Source: Anaerobacterium chartisolvens (GTDB lineage: Bacteria > Bacillota > Clostridia > Acetivibrionales > DSM-27016). Taken from it: a stretch of 64,000 nucleotides of DNA. A model generated the notes under the pieces. That model worked only from the letters and a program-made list of their open reading frames with translations. It made no database searches and was not told where the DNA came from. The translations under genes were made by a program, and so were the position numbers. The stretch is taken from positions 124,001-188,000 of the forward strand of contig NZ_QPJT01000005.1 in NCBI RefSeq assembly GCF_003337415.1. Reading direction: 5' to 3'. Numbering within the stretch: position 1 is the stretch's first letter; each line of letters starts with the position of its first letter. Below, in pieces: positions 48,803 through 57,290 of this stretch.

Positions 48803-50038
48803 CTAAGCCAAACGTTTAAATATAATTGAAGCGTTATGTCCTCCAAAACCGAAGGAATTGGACAAAGCATATTCTACCCTGACTTTTTTTCCTTTGTTTA
48901 CGGTATAGTCGAGATCACATTCTTCATCCTCTGTTTTATACCCTATTGTCCCGTGTATATAATCCTCTTCAATTGCTTTTATACATGCAATGGCTTCAAC
49001 TGCGCCCGACGCACCCAGCAAGTGTCCTATCATTGATTTTGTAGAACTGATGGGTATTTTATATGCATGTTCTTTAAAAACTGATTTAATTGCTTCGGTT
49101 TCATACTTATCATTGTAACGGGTCGATGTGCCGTGAGCGTTTATATATGAAATATCTTCCGGTTCTATAGCCGCATTATCAAGAGCCAGTCTCATGGCCC
49201 TCGCACCTCCCTCGCCGTGGGGTGCAGGGGCGGTTAAATGATAGGCATCACAGGTGAAGCCATAGCCCGCAACTTCACAATAAATTCTTGCATTTCTTTT
49301 TAATGCGTGCTCCAGTTCTTCCAGTATTAAAATTCCGGCTCCTTCTCCCATGACAAAACCGTCCCTTTCCTTATCAAATGGTATTGAAGCCCTGCAAGGA
49401 TCGTCTTTGACAGAAAGGGCACTCATGTTGGTAAAACCCGCAAGCATAAGCGGAGTTATGCTTGCTTCGCTTGCTCCCGAAATAATAATGTCGGCATCCC
49501 CATATTGAATTGCCCTGAACGCCTCTCCAATTGAATTTGTCCCGGCTGCACATGCTGTAACAACCGTATTGCATATACCTTTGGCATTGAACTCCACAGA
49601 TATGTTTCCAGCCAGAATATTCGGGAGTGATTTTGGCAAAAGCAGAGGCGAAACCATATTCATACCTCCGTTGACAAGATTTGCGGTTTCTTCTGCAATA
49701 GTAATTATTCCGCCTACCCCAGTCCCTATTACTACTCCCATACGGTTTTTATCCACATGTAAGCCATACAGTCCGGCGTCAGCATAAGCTTCTCTCGCCG
49801 CAACAATTCCCAGATGCGAAAAACGGTCAAGCCTGTTTACATGCTTTCTGTCAAAAAAATCTTTTGGTTCAAAATTTTTTAGCTCTGCAGCAATCTTAAC
49901 TTTGGAATTTGACACATCAAAGGTTTTTATGTAGTCAATGCCGCAAACACCTTCTCTGGAATTTCTCCAAAAATCAGAAGTATTATTGCCAATGGGTGTC
50001 ACAGCACCCAGACCGGTTATTACAACTCTTTTTTTCAT
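48803..50038 (-). CDS. fabF: 3-oxoacyl-ACP synthase II, dedicated to the biotin locus
   Basis: 411 residues, full FabF length. The active-site Cys is in VVTACAAGTNS, and the catalytic histidines are in NAHGTSTRYND and SMIGHLLGASG. It catalyses condensation of malonyl-ACP with an acyl-ACP. It follows a small ACP gene by 20 bases and diverges from bioF, sharing one BirA-type operator. In the BioC/BioH route a malonyl-ACP methyl ester is elongated twice by fatty acid synthase enzymes; a co-regulated FabF-ACP pair suggests specialized pimeloyl chain building. It could also be a general FabF, but the context argues for a dedicated copy. Confidence 0.9.
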   Translation of the reverse strand: MKKRVVITGLGAVTPIGNNTSDFWRNSREGVCGIDYIKTFDVSNSKVKIAAELKNFEPKDFFDRKHVNRLDRFSHLGIVAAREAYADAGLYGLHVDKNRMGVVIGTGVGGIITIAEETANLVNGGMNMVSPLLLPKSLPNILAGNISVEFNAKGICNTVVTACAAGTNSIGEAFRAIQYGDADIIISGASEASITPLMLAGFTNMSALSVKDDPCRASIPFDKERDGFVMGEGAGILILEELEHALKRNARIYCEVAGYGFTCDAYHLTAPAPHGEGGARAMRLALDNAAIEPEDISYINAHGTSTRYNDKYETEAIKSVFKEHAYKIPISSTKSMIGHLLGASGAVEAIACIKAIEEDYIHGTIGYKTEDEECDLDYTVNKGKKVRVEYALSNSFGFGGHNASIIFKRLA

Positions 50039-50058
50039 TTATGCCTCCGCTAAGGAAA

Positions 50059-50289
50059 TTAACTGATTTTGCCTTCGACATACTTTACAATATCCTCAAC
50101 CGTCCTTAACTTAAGTGCAACATCATCCTCAACCTTTATCTTATAATCATTCTCCAATTGGATAATTATTTGAGAAATATCAAGTGAATCCGCACACAGC
50201 CCATCATATAAATTGCTTTCCAGTGAAATTTCTTCTTCAGGTATCCCCATAATATCCCAGAACAGTTTTTTTACCCTCTCATAAACCAT
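50059..50289 (-). CDS. Acyl carrier protein, dedicated to the biotin locus
   Basis: 76 residues with the phosphopantetheine motif CADSLDI and the usual four-helix acidic ACP composition (IPEEEISLESNLYDGL...). The start is the ATG at 50289, with AAGGAGC upstream on this strand. It is first in a two-gene transcript with fabF and divergent from bioFHCBDA. It is the probable carrier of the methyl-ester-capped intermediate made by BioC and cleaved by the BioH-like esterase. It has its own promoter, overlapped by the BirA-type operator. Confidence 0.9.
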   Translation of the reverse strand: MVYERVKKLFWDIMGIPEEEISLESNLYDGLCADSLDISQIIIQLENDYKIKVEDDVALKLRTVEDIVKYVEGKIS

Positions 50290-50323
50290 AATTCCTGCTC
50301 CTTACATGATATATTTTACAAGT

Positions 50324-50352
50324 ATTATATAGTTAATAGTATTAATTGTAAA
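50324..50352 (-). promoter_or_regulatory. Promoter for acp-fabF
   Basis: Read on the - strand: TTTACA (50347-50352), a 17-base spacer, then TATAAT (50324-50329). The -35 box overlaps the left half of the BirA-type operator, so biotinylation status should control this transcript as well. Confidence 0.75.
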
Positions 50353-50377
50353 CCATTTTTCGCAAACAAGTTGACAA
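50346..50377. promoter_or_regulatory. BirA-type biotin operator between divergent promoters
   Basis: TTGTAAAC (50346-50353), a 16-base spacer, then GTTGACAA (50370-50377): an inverted repeat matching the Gram-positive BirA operator pattern (TTGTTAAC-N15/16-GTTAACAA) with one asymmetric base. Each half overlaps the -35 box of one of two divergent promoters, so one bound BirA dimer could repress both arms of the locus. Confidence 0.8.
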
Positions 50378-50400
50378 TGATGTTTGGTTTAATATATATT
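50371..50400 (+). promoter_or_regulatory. Promoter for the bioFHCBDA operon
   Basis: TTGACA (50371-50376) lies inside the right half of the BirA-type operator. The best -10 choices are TATATA (50393-50398, 16-base spacer) or TATATT (50395-50400, 18-base spacer). It would give a leader of about 230 bases before bioF. Confidence 0.7.
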
Positions 50401-50481
50401 GTTTATATATCTATATAGGATACGATAAAGATTTTACAAACATAGAGGATATAATTGCTTACAGAAATTTTTAATAGCGAC

Positions 50482-50534
50482 GAAAAGACGCCTTGCGGGG
50501 AAATGTCTCACGGGTCTGTCATCAGGCGCTTTTC
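50482..50534 (+). promoter_or_regulatory. Stem-loop in the long bioF leader
   Basis: GAAAAGACGCCT (50482-50493) pairs with AGGCGCTTTTC (50524-50534), leaving a single bulged A, around a G-rich 30-base loop. The leader (about 50405-50637) has no plausible gene of its own: the bioF frame is open upstream, but a well-placed ATG is at 50638. The stem may be an mRNA control or attenuation element. I cannot match it to a known riboswitch class. Confidence 0.45.
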
Positions 50535-50637
50535 TCAGATGTATTCCTTATGGGTCAAAAAAATTTCTTCCAGCAAGTTATATCCTCCATGTAAAATCTT
50601 TATCGATATATATATAGCTGATATAAAAGGAATGGTT

Positions 50638-51801
50638 ATGGACTATTTTGAAAAAAAACTATCCTATGTAAAAGAGAACGGATTATACAGGGGAGATTTT
50701 AAGTATTTAAATACGGAACAAGCTCCTAAAGTAGTAATTGAAAACAGGGATATTATTCTGTTGGGTTCAAATAATTATCTGGGGCTTTGTAACGATTCCC
50801 GCCTTAAGGAAGCGGCTATGGAAGCCACGGCCAAATATGGTGTAGGCTCAGGGGGCGCAAGGCTTACAACAGGTTCCTATGAATTGCACAAAAAGCTCGA
50901 AGAAAAAATCGCCAGATTCAAATGTGTTGAGTCAAGCCTTATATATACCACCGGGTATATGGCAAACACAGGAATTATTTCTGCTATATGTGACAGAAAA
51001 TGGACTATTTTTTGTGATAAGAATAATCATGCAAGCATAGTTGACGGAGCTTTATTAAGCGGTGCCAGAATAATAAGATACAAGCACTGCAATATGGGTG
51101 ACTTGGAACGCAAGGTACATACAAATAAAGGCGATAATAATTTAATAATAACCGACGGCGTATTCAGTATGGATGGCGACGTTGCCCCATTAACCGATAT
51201 TGTCGGGATAGCAAAAAAGTACGGCTGCCTTACAATGGTAGATGATGCGCACGGATTTGGTGTTTTGGGAGAGAATGGTTCGGGAACTGTGTCACATTTT
51301 AACTTGAACGGACAAATAGACATACAAATGGGAACATTAAGTAAAGCAGTGGCATCTGTCGGCGGATATGCAGCAGGAAAAAAAGGAATTATTGATTACC
51401 TGAAGAATTTTTCAAGGAGTTTTATTTTTTCAACGGCACTTCCTCCATCAACTATTGCGGTATCTCTGAAATCAATAGAAATTATTGAAAATGATAATGA
51501 CAGAAGACAACATTTAAAAGAACTTTCCGACTGGTTTAGAACCGAACTAAAAGAATCGGGTTTTACGGTGTCCGGCGAACTCACTCCCATTATTCCTGTT
51601 ATCACAGGTGGCGCCGATGAGACTGTGGAGCTGTGTAATAACCTGTATGCAGAAGGAATTTATGTGCCCGCTATAAGACCTCCCACCGTACCACGCGGAA
51701 CGAGCAGACTTAGGATATCTCTCATGGCAACTCATACCCGTGAAGATTTGCAATATGTTGTGGCTATGATTAAAAAACATGGCAAAAAGGTACATAGATG
51801 A
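50638..51801 (+). CDS. bioF: 8-amino-7-oxononanoate synthase
   Basis: 387 residues from the ATG at 50638, which has AAAAGG seven bases upstream; the in-frame codon at 50455 would add 61 residues unlike the family. It is a PLP enzyme that condenses pimeloyl-ACP with alanine. Visible motifs: LGSNNYLGL, GSGGARLTTGSYELH, DDAHGFGVLG (PLP Asp and His) and the PLP lysine in GTLSKAVASVGGY. It is the first gene of the operon and overlaps the next by four bases (ATGA). A related alternative, glycine C-acetyltransferase, is less likely given the neighbours. Confidence 0.93.
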   Translation: MDYFEKKLSYVKENGLYRGDFKYLNTEQAPKVVIENRDIILLGSNNYLGLCNDSRLKEAAMEATAKYGVGSGGARLTTGSYELHKKLEEKIARFKCVESSLIYTTGYMANTGIISAICDRKWTIFCDKNNHASIVDGALLSGARIIRYKHCNMGDLERKVHTNKGDNNLIITDGVFSMDGDVAPLTDIVGIAKKYGCLTMVDDAHGFGVLGENGSGTVSHFNLNGQIDIQMGTLSKAVASVGGYAAGKKGIIDYLKNFSRSFIFSTALPPSTIAVSLKSIEIIENDNDRRQHLKELSDWFRTELKESGFTVSGELTPIIPVITGGADETVELCNNLYAEGIYVPAIRPPTVPRGTSRLRISLMATHTREDLQYVVAMIKKHGKKVHR

Positions 51802-52541
51802 AGAATTATATTTTGATATTGTCAGGATGGGCGGTAAATAAGGTGGTGTGGCAGCCATTATGTGAATTGATGAATATCGACTATGAAATAGATGTATTTG
51901 ATTGGAATGATATTAATTCAACTGAGGAATACGCACAAAAGGTCATTTCACATATTGAAGCAAAAAAAATTGGCAGGGTTACGCTGCTTGGTTGGTCTCT
52001 GGGAAGTCTGACGGCAATGGAGATTGCAGAAGCTTATCCCTCAAGGGTTGAGCGAATGGTACTTTTTAATGGAACAGCCAGATTTGTATGTGACAACAAA
52101 ACCAATTATAAATTTGGCTGGGATAAAAGAAATATTGACAAAATGTTATTTGTGTTGACAAAACAGCTTGAGAATACATTAAACAGCTTCTATAAAAAGC
52201 TTTTTACATATTCGGAAAAAAGCAAGGGTTATTATAACAATTTTCTTGAGACTGCCGGGACCTTGACAAATACATATTCCGTTAAATCACTATCAGTGGG
52301 ACTGGAATACTTAATTTCAAAAGATATGAGAACGACCATGGAGAGGATCAATACTCCGGTTTGTCTGATACACGGTGAAGGTGACAGGATATGCCCTTTA
52401 GAAGCTGGAATTTATTTGGACAGGCATTTAAATAAATCAAGACTCACAGTCCTTGCAGCAACAGGCCATATGCCGTTTTATACGCAGCCTGAGAAATGTG
52501 TTCAAATAATTAATGATTTTTTATTGAAAGGACTATTGTAA
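51798..52541 (+). CDS. bioH: BioH-like pimeloyl-ACP methyl ester esterase
   Basis: 247-residue alpha/beta hydrolase: nucleophile Ser in LLGWSLGSL, acid Asp in GEGDRICP and His in TGHMPF, the same layout and size as BioH. It begins with an ATGA overlap with bioF and is followed two bases later by bioC, whose methylated product it should hydrolyse to release pimeloyl-ACP. The name rests on fold, catalytic residues and context; the sequence could also be assigned to another BioH-replacing esterase class. Confidence 0.78.
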   Translation: MKNYILILSGWAVNKVVWQPLCELMNIDYEIDVFDWNDINSTEEYAQKVISHIEAKKIGRVTLLGWSLGSLTAMEIAEAYPSRVERMVLFNGTARFVCDNKTNYKFGWDKRNIDKMLFVLTKQLENTLNSFYKKLFTYSEKSKGYYNNFLETAGTLTNTYSVKSLSVGLEYLISKDMRTTMERINTPVCLIHGEGDRICPLEAGIYLDRHLNKSRLTVLAATGHMPFYTQPEKCVQIINDFLLKGLL

Positions 52542-52543
52542 AT

Positions 52544-53347
52544 ATGATTGACAAAGAGAAATTAAAAATAAGATTCAGCAGAAATGCAAAACAGTATGAT
52601 AAATATGCAACTGTCCAGAAACGGATGGGGGACAGGCTTATAGACTACGTTTTATCCCAAAACATTTATTTCAATGATATTTTAGAAGTAGGCTGCGGCA
52701 CAGGCTACATAACCAGAGCTATGGTACATAAATTCCCCAATGCTAAAATTACGGGTATAGATATCGCTCCCGGTATGATTGAGCATATAAAGTCAACCGT
52801 TCAAAATCAAAATGTGGATTTTATATGTGCCGATGCTGAATGCATTGATTTAAACAGTATGTATGACTTAATAATATCGAATGCAGCCTTTCAATGGTTT
52901 AATGATCTGGAGAGGACTTTTGAAAATTTAGTCAAATTGGTAAACAAGGGAGGAGTTCTGTGCTTTTCAATCTTCGGGCAACACACCTTTAGTGAATTGC
53001 GTCAGGCTTTTTTAAAGGCGGGAGAGCTGCTGGAAATTGATGAACCTATCACCCCCGGACAGTCTTTTTTTTCTGTGGCAAAGCTAAAGGATGTTATTGG
53101 AAAAAATATACATGGTAATTCGGAATTCTTTTTGGAAGAAATCTATGATACAGAATATTTTGACTGCTGTATGGATTTTTTATATTCGGTCAAAAAGATT
53201 GGAGCAAACAACAGTCAAAGTGACAGAAATGCTTCAAGACATGACTTTATTGAAAAAGTAATGGATATTTACGATTCGGATCATTCCGTAAATAACAAGG
53301 TAAAAGCTACTTATCACAATATTTTTGCTTATATAAATATAAAATAA
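52544..53347 (+). CDS. bioC: Malonyl-ACP O-methyltransferase
   Basis: 267 residues. The SAM-binding motif I is LEVGCGTGYITRAM, followed by ITGIDIAPGMIEH and ISNAAFQWFNDL, a typical BioC segment. It methylates the free carboxyl of malonyl-ACP to disguise it as a fatty acid primer. It lies between the esterase and bioB, with a two-base gap to the former and 15 bases to the latter. Confidence 0.92.
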   Translation: MIDKEKLKIRFSRNAKQYDKYATVQKRMGDRLIDYVLSQNIYFNDILEVGCGTGYITRAMVHKFPNAKITGIDIAPGMIEHIKSTVQNQNVDFICADAECIDLNSMYDLIISNAAFQWFNDLERTFENLVKLVNKGGVLCFSIFGQHTFSELRQAFLKAGELLEIDEPITPGQSFFSVAKLKDVIGKNIHGNSEFFLEEIYDTEYFDCCMDFLYSVKKIGANNSQSDRNASRHDFIEKVMDIYDSDHSVNNKVKATYHNIFAYINIK

Positions 53348-53362
53348 GGGGAGAAACAAATA

Positions 53363-54343
53363 ATGTTAAATTTTATTAATGAATTAAAAGCCAAGGTATT
53401 GCAAGGAAATTCAATTGATTTTGATGAAGCTCTGAAGCTGATAAATATTGATGAAAATGACGCGGATACCCTCTCTGTTTTATTTGAAAGTTCAAATGAG
53501 ATAAGAAAAAAATTTGCAGGAAACAAGGTTGATTTATGCACAATAATGAATGTCAAATCGGGAAAGTGCTCTGAAAACTGTAAATATTGCGCTCAATCCG
53601 CACACTATACCACCGGAGCGGAAGAGTTTGAGCTTGTAAGTTATGAAAACGTGCTGAAAAGAGCTTTGGAAGTTCAGAGCCAAGGCGCTCACAGATTTTC
53701 GATGGTAACTAGTGGAAGAGGAATTAAAAGTAAAGAATTACTTGATAAGTTAACAAGTATTTACCAACGATTAAGAAAGGATACCTCTCTTAAAATATGT
53801 GCTTCACATGGGATAATATCCTATGAACAGGCAAAACAGCTTAAAGAAGCCGGAGTAAGCATGTATCATCATAATATAGAAACCAGCAGCAGCCACTACC
53901 CCAATATTTGCACCACCCATGATTATGAAGACAGGATAAATACAATAAGAAATGTCCAAGAAGCGGGAATGGAAATTTGCTGCGGTGGAATTATCGGTAT
54001 GGGTGAAACCTTGGAAGAGCGCATTAAAATGTTCTTTGAAATAAGAGAGCTGGGTGTCAAGTCGATACCGATTAATGTTTTAAATCCGATAAAGGGTACG
54101 CCTCTGGAGGCCTTGCCAATACTTTCCCCAATGGAAATATTAAAAACAATGGCTGTAGCCCGCTTCATTATCCCCGACTCTTATATACGCTATGCAGGGG
54201 GCAGAATAGCATTAAAAGACAAGCAAGGTATTGGTTTTAAAGCCGGAGTAAATGCGGCTCTTGTAGGAAATTACCTTACAACCTCAGGAAGTAATGTAGA
54301 AGAAGACAAACAAATGATTATTTGTTCGGGTCTTGAAATATAG
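53363..54343 (+). CDS. bioB: Biotin synthase (radical SAM)
   Basis: 326 residues. The radical SAM cluster is CSENCKYC, preceded by DLCTIMNVKSG, and other BioB segments are present (YHHNIETSSSHYP, GGIIGMGET, NVLNPIKGTPLE, RYAGGRI). It inserts sulfur into dethiobiotin using its auxiliary [2Fe-2S] cluster. The start has a GGGGAGAAAC site. It precedes bioD by ten bases and is translated in the same operon. Confidence 0.95.
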   Translation: MLNFINELKAKVLQGNSIDFDEALKLINIDENDADTLSVLFESSNEIRKKFAGNKVDLCTIMNVKSGKCSENCKYCAQSAHYTTGAEEFELVSYENVLKRALEVQSQGAHRFSMVTSGRGIKSKELLDKLTSIYQRLRKDTSLKICASHGIISYEQAKQLKEAGVSMYHHNIETSSSHYPNICTTHDYEDRINTIRNVQEAGMEICCGGIIGMGETLEERIKMFFEIRELGVKSIPINVLNPIKGTPLEALPILSPMEILKTMAVARFIIPDSYIRYAGGRIALKDKQGIGFKAGVNAALVGNYLTTSGSNVEEDKQMIICSGLEI

Positions 54344-54353
54344 GAGGTTAGCT

Positions 54354-55064
54354 TTGGCAAAAGGTATATTTATTTTAGGAACAGATACAGGGGTGGGAAA
54401 AACTTTTGCAACTGCCGGAATTGCATACATCTTAAAACAGCACCACCATAATGTGTGCTGCTTTAAAGCAGTTCAAAGCGGAGGCATACTAAAAGACGGT
54501 AAGCTTGTTTCGGGAGACATTAAATTTATTAAAGACATTAACGATATGCAAGAATTCTGCGCTCATATGAATTCTTACTGTCTTAAAGCCGAGGTATCAC
54601 CCCATATGGCAGCGGAAGCAGAGGGTATTAATATTAATATAAATAAAATACTGGAAGACTACAAAACCCTTGGCGACAAATATGATTATGTCGTCGTGGA
54701 AGGTGCCGGCGGAATTATTGTACCTATTATAAGAGAAAAATATTACATATACAATCTTGTGAAAGACTTGGATATTCCTGCGGTTGTTGTAGCCAGAGCA
54801 GGTGTGGGGACGATTAACCATACCGCCCTGACCGTTAATTTTGCAAAAAGCATTGGAATCACTATTAAAGGTATAATTATCAACGGGTACAATGGCAGTT
54901 ATTTTGAAAAAGATAATATAAAAGTAATTGAAAATATAACCGGAATTAAAGTTATATCAGTTTTGAGCCGGATAGATATTGAGAATGAAGAAAAATTTAT
55001 TGAAAAAGCTAAATTGGAGTATGCACGAAGTATGAATATTGATGAAATATTAAAAGTATTTTAA
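54354..55064 (+). CDS. bioD: Dethiobiotin synthetase
   Basis: 236 residues from a TTG start at 54354, selected because TAGGAGG lies seven bases upstream and the N-terminus then reads LAKGIFILGTDTGVGKTFAT, as in BioD; an upstream in-frame codon inside bioB is not needed. The P-loop (GTDTGVGKT) and VVEGAGGIIVPI are clear. It closes the ureido ring of DAPA with CO2 and ATP. Confidence 0.93.
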   Translation: MAKGIFILGTDTGVGKTFATAGIAYILKQHHHNVCCFKAVQSGGILKDGKLVSGDIKFIKDINDMQEFCAHMNSYCLKAEVSPHMAAEAEGINININKILEDYKTLGDKYDYVVVEGAGGIIVPIIREKYYIYNLVKDLDIPAVVVARAGVGTINHTALTVNFAKSIGITIKGIIINGYNGSYFEKDNIKVIENITGIKVISVLSRIDIENEEKFIEKAKLEYARSMNIDEILKVF

Positions 55065-55076
55065 TGGGGGATTAAT

Positions 55077-56435
55077 TTGGAGCATACTAAAGACTTACCT
55101 CAAAAAGATTTAAAATATATATGGCATCCTTGTTCACAAATGAAGGACTATGAAACATTTCCTCCAATAATTATCAAAAAGGGTGAAGGAGTATTTATCG
55201 AGGATATTAACGGAAATCGCTATTTAGATGCCATTTCCTCATGGTGGGTTAATTTGTTTGGGCATTCCAACAAAAGAATAAATGAGGCTTTATACAAACA
55301 GGTAAACCGGTTGGAGCATGTGATTTTTGCTAACTTTTCACATGAACCTGCTATTGAGCTTGCTGAGCGAATTATAAATGCGGCGCCTGCAGGACTTGGC
55401 AAAGTGTTTTTTGGCGATAACGGCTCATCCGCTGTTGAAATAGCATTAAAGCTTAGCTTCCAGTATCACAGGCAGACAGGAAAACCCAAAAAACAAAAAT
55501 TTGTTGCTCTGACGAATGCGTACCACGGTGAAACCATTGGGGCATTATCTGTGGGTGGTGTTGACTTATACAATAATGTATACAAACCTATACTTCTCGA
55601 AGTAATCCGGGCAGAAGGACCCAATTGCTACAGATGCAAATATAATCTGAAAAGAGAAACCTGTAATGCCGAATGCTTTGAAATATTGGAAAATTCGATG
55701 AAGGAAAAGCATCAGGAGGTAACAGGAATAATTATTGAACCTGTTGTTCAATGCGCTGCGGGTATGAAAATATACTCTCCCGTATATTTGAAAAAATTAA
55801 GACAGCTTTGTACCTTATATGATATTAACCTTATAGCAGACGAGATCGCAGTCGGATTTGGGAGAACCGGCAAAATGTTCGGATGCAACCATGCAGATAT
55901 AACCCCTGATTTGATGTGTGTATCAAAAGGCCTTACAGCGGGTTATATGCCTCTGTCGTTAACACTTGTACCTGATAAAATATATTCTGCATTTTATGAT
56001 GACTATACCAGTTTAAAGTCCTTTCTGCACAGCCACAGTTATTCCGGCAATCCCTTGGGGTGTGCCGTTGCAGTTGAAACATTGAAAATATTTGAAGAGG
56101 AAAAGATCCTTGAAAAAAACATTTATAAATCCAATTACTTAAGAAAAAGTGTTGAAAAGATGCTGCTTGATATACCTCATGTTGGGGAATACAGGCAAAT
56201 AGGCATGATTGGTGCAATCGAGCTTGTTAAGGATAAAAAAACAAAGGAAGGATTCAATTGGAAAAAAAGAGTAGGCTATGAAATTTATAAAAAAGCCTTG
56301 AATAAAGGTGTTCTATTAAGGCCCCTCGGCAATATAATATACTTCATGCCCCCATATATAATAAATGAAAGCGAAACAGATTATATGGTTTCCGCAGCAA
56401 GGGATGCCATTCTTGAACACCTCAATATTACTTGA
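55077..56435 (+). CDS. bioA: Adenosylmethionine-8-amino-7-oxononanoate aminotransferase
   Basis: 452 residues from a TTG start (GGGGGATTAATTTGG). PLP aminotransferase motifs: WHPCSQMKDY at the N-terminus (BioA-type), FFGDNGSSAVEIALK, IADEIAVGFGRTGKMF and CVSKGLTAGYMPLS (PLP lysine). It converts KAPA to DAPA. It is the last gene of bioFHCBDA and is followed by an intrinsic terminator. Confidence 0.95.
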   Translation: MEHTKDLPQKDLKYIWHPCSQMKDYETFPPIIIKKGEGVFIEDINGNRYLDAISSWWVNLFGHSNKRINEALYKQVNRLEHVIFANFSHEPAIELAERIINAAPAGLGKVFFGDNGSSAVEIALKLSFQYHRQTGKPKKQKFVALTNAYHGETIGALSVGGVDLYNNVYKPILLEVIRAEGPNCYRCKYNLKRETCNAECFEILENSMKEKHQEVTGIIIEPVVQCAAGMKIYSPVYLKKLRQLCTLYDINLIADEIAVGFGRTGKMFGCNHADITPDLMCVSKGLTAGYMPLSLTLVPDKIYSAFYDDYTSLKSFLHSHSYSGNPLGCAVAVETLKIFEEEKILEKNIYKSNYLRKSVEKMLLDIPHVGEYRQIGMIGAIELVKDKKTKEGFNWKKRVGYEIYKKALNKGVLLRPLGNIIYFMPPYIINESETDYMVSAARDAILEHLNIT

Positions 56436-56442
56436 TTTTCAG

Positions 56443-56489
56443 AATACCGATTAAGGTCTGGTTAAGGCTTTATTCGGTATTTATTTTTT
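56443..56489 (+). terminator. Intrinsic terminator after bioA
   Basis: AATACCGA (56443-56450) pairs with TCGGTATT (56474-56481), with an inner partly self-complementary loop, and is followed by a T-rich tail (56482-56489). It ends the biotin operon. Confidence 0.7.
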
Positions 56490-56493
56490 CATA

Positions 56494-56522
56494 TAGACAA
56501 AAGTATTCATATGGTATATAGT
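56494..56522 (+). promoter_or_regulatory. Promoter for the TrmB-like regulator and decarboxylase
   Basis: TAGACA (56494-56499), a 17-base spacer, then TATAGT (56517-56522), 64 bases before the start codon. Both boxes match the sigma-A consensus at five of six (-35) and four to five of six (-10) positions. Confidence 0.55.
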
Positions 56523-56585
56523 ATTACTATAAAGGAACACTAAACTGTTGCCTATTAATACTAATACCAAAGGAGTTATGCATAA

Positions 56586-57290
56586 ATGGATATAATTGAT
56601 TTGCTGATACAATTTAACTTAACAAGACAAGAAGCCTCTATATATTTGACCTTGCTTTCGGAAGGTGATATGAACGGATATGAAGTTGCAAAGGTCACTG
56701 GCATTTCACGCTCCAATACATATACTTCCCTTGCTTCTCTAGTAGATAAGGGGGGGGCATTTACTATAGAGGGTCCAACTACCAGATATACACCTGTTCC
56801 AATTGAAGAATTCTGTGAAAATAAAATAAGAAATCTTCAGGAAAAAAAGCAGGACATCATAAAGAGCATTCCTCACAAAAGGGATGAGATTGAGGGATAT
56901 ATCACTATTAAAGGGAGAAGCCATATACTCGATAAAATGAGAAACATGGTAAAGGAAGCAAAAGAGAGAGTATATCTTTCTATATCAGAGACGGCACTTC
57001 AATGCATTCTTCCTGAAATCAGGAATGCAATAAATAGAGGAATAAAGATGGTCTTAATAACCAATATGTCCTTCAGCCTAGAGGGTGCAACGGCTTATTT
57101 CACAGAGAAGCCACAGCAGCAGATACGGCTTATAGTAGACTCAACAAATGTACTTACAGGGGATATTGATGATGGTGAACACTCCACCTGCCTTTATTCC
57201 AAAAAGAAAAACCTTATTGATCTATTAAAGGATTCTCTCAAAAATGAAATCAGGTTGATAGAAATGATGAAAGGAGAAAACAGAACATGA
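56586..57290 (+). CDS. TrmB-family transcriptional regulator
   Basis: 234 residues. The N-terminal winged helix (LIQFNLTRQEASIYLTLLSEG, GYEVAKVTGISRSNTYTSL) is that of TrmB regulators; a coiled-coil stretch (ENKIRNLQEKKQDIIKSI) follows, then a PLD-like effector domain (ILDKMRNMVKEAKERVYLSI). Its stop overlaps the start of the decarboxylase gene (ATGA), so it probably controls that gene and itself. The ligand is unknown; characterized TrmB proteins often sense sugars, but an amino-acid-related ligand would fit here. Confidence 0.83.
   Translation: MDIIDLLIQFNLTRQEASIYLTLLSEGDMNGYEVAKVTGISRSNTYTSLASLVDKGGAFTIEGPTTRYTPVPIEEFCENKIRNLQEKKQDIIKSIPHKRDEIEGYITIKGRSHILDKMRNMVKEAKERVYLSISETALQCILPEIRNAINRGIKMVLITNMSFSLEGATAYFTEKPQQQIRLIVDSTNVLTGDIDDGEHSTCLYSKKKNLIDLLKDSLKNEIRLIEMMKGENRT

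Noticed and set aside
48632-48829. 65-residue ORF overlapping the grpB and fabF ends
   Set aside because: It lies in the gap between convergent genes, overlaps both, lacks a good ribosome binding site and has no family features.
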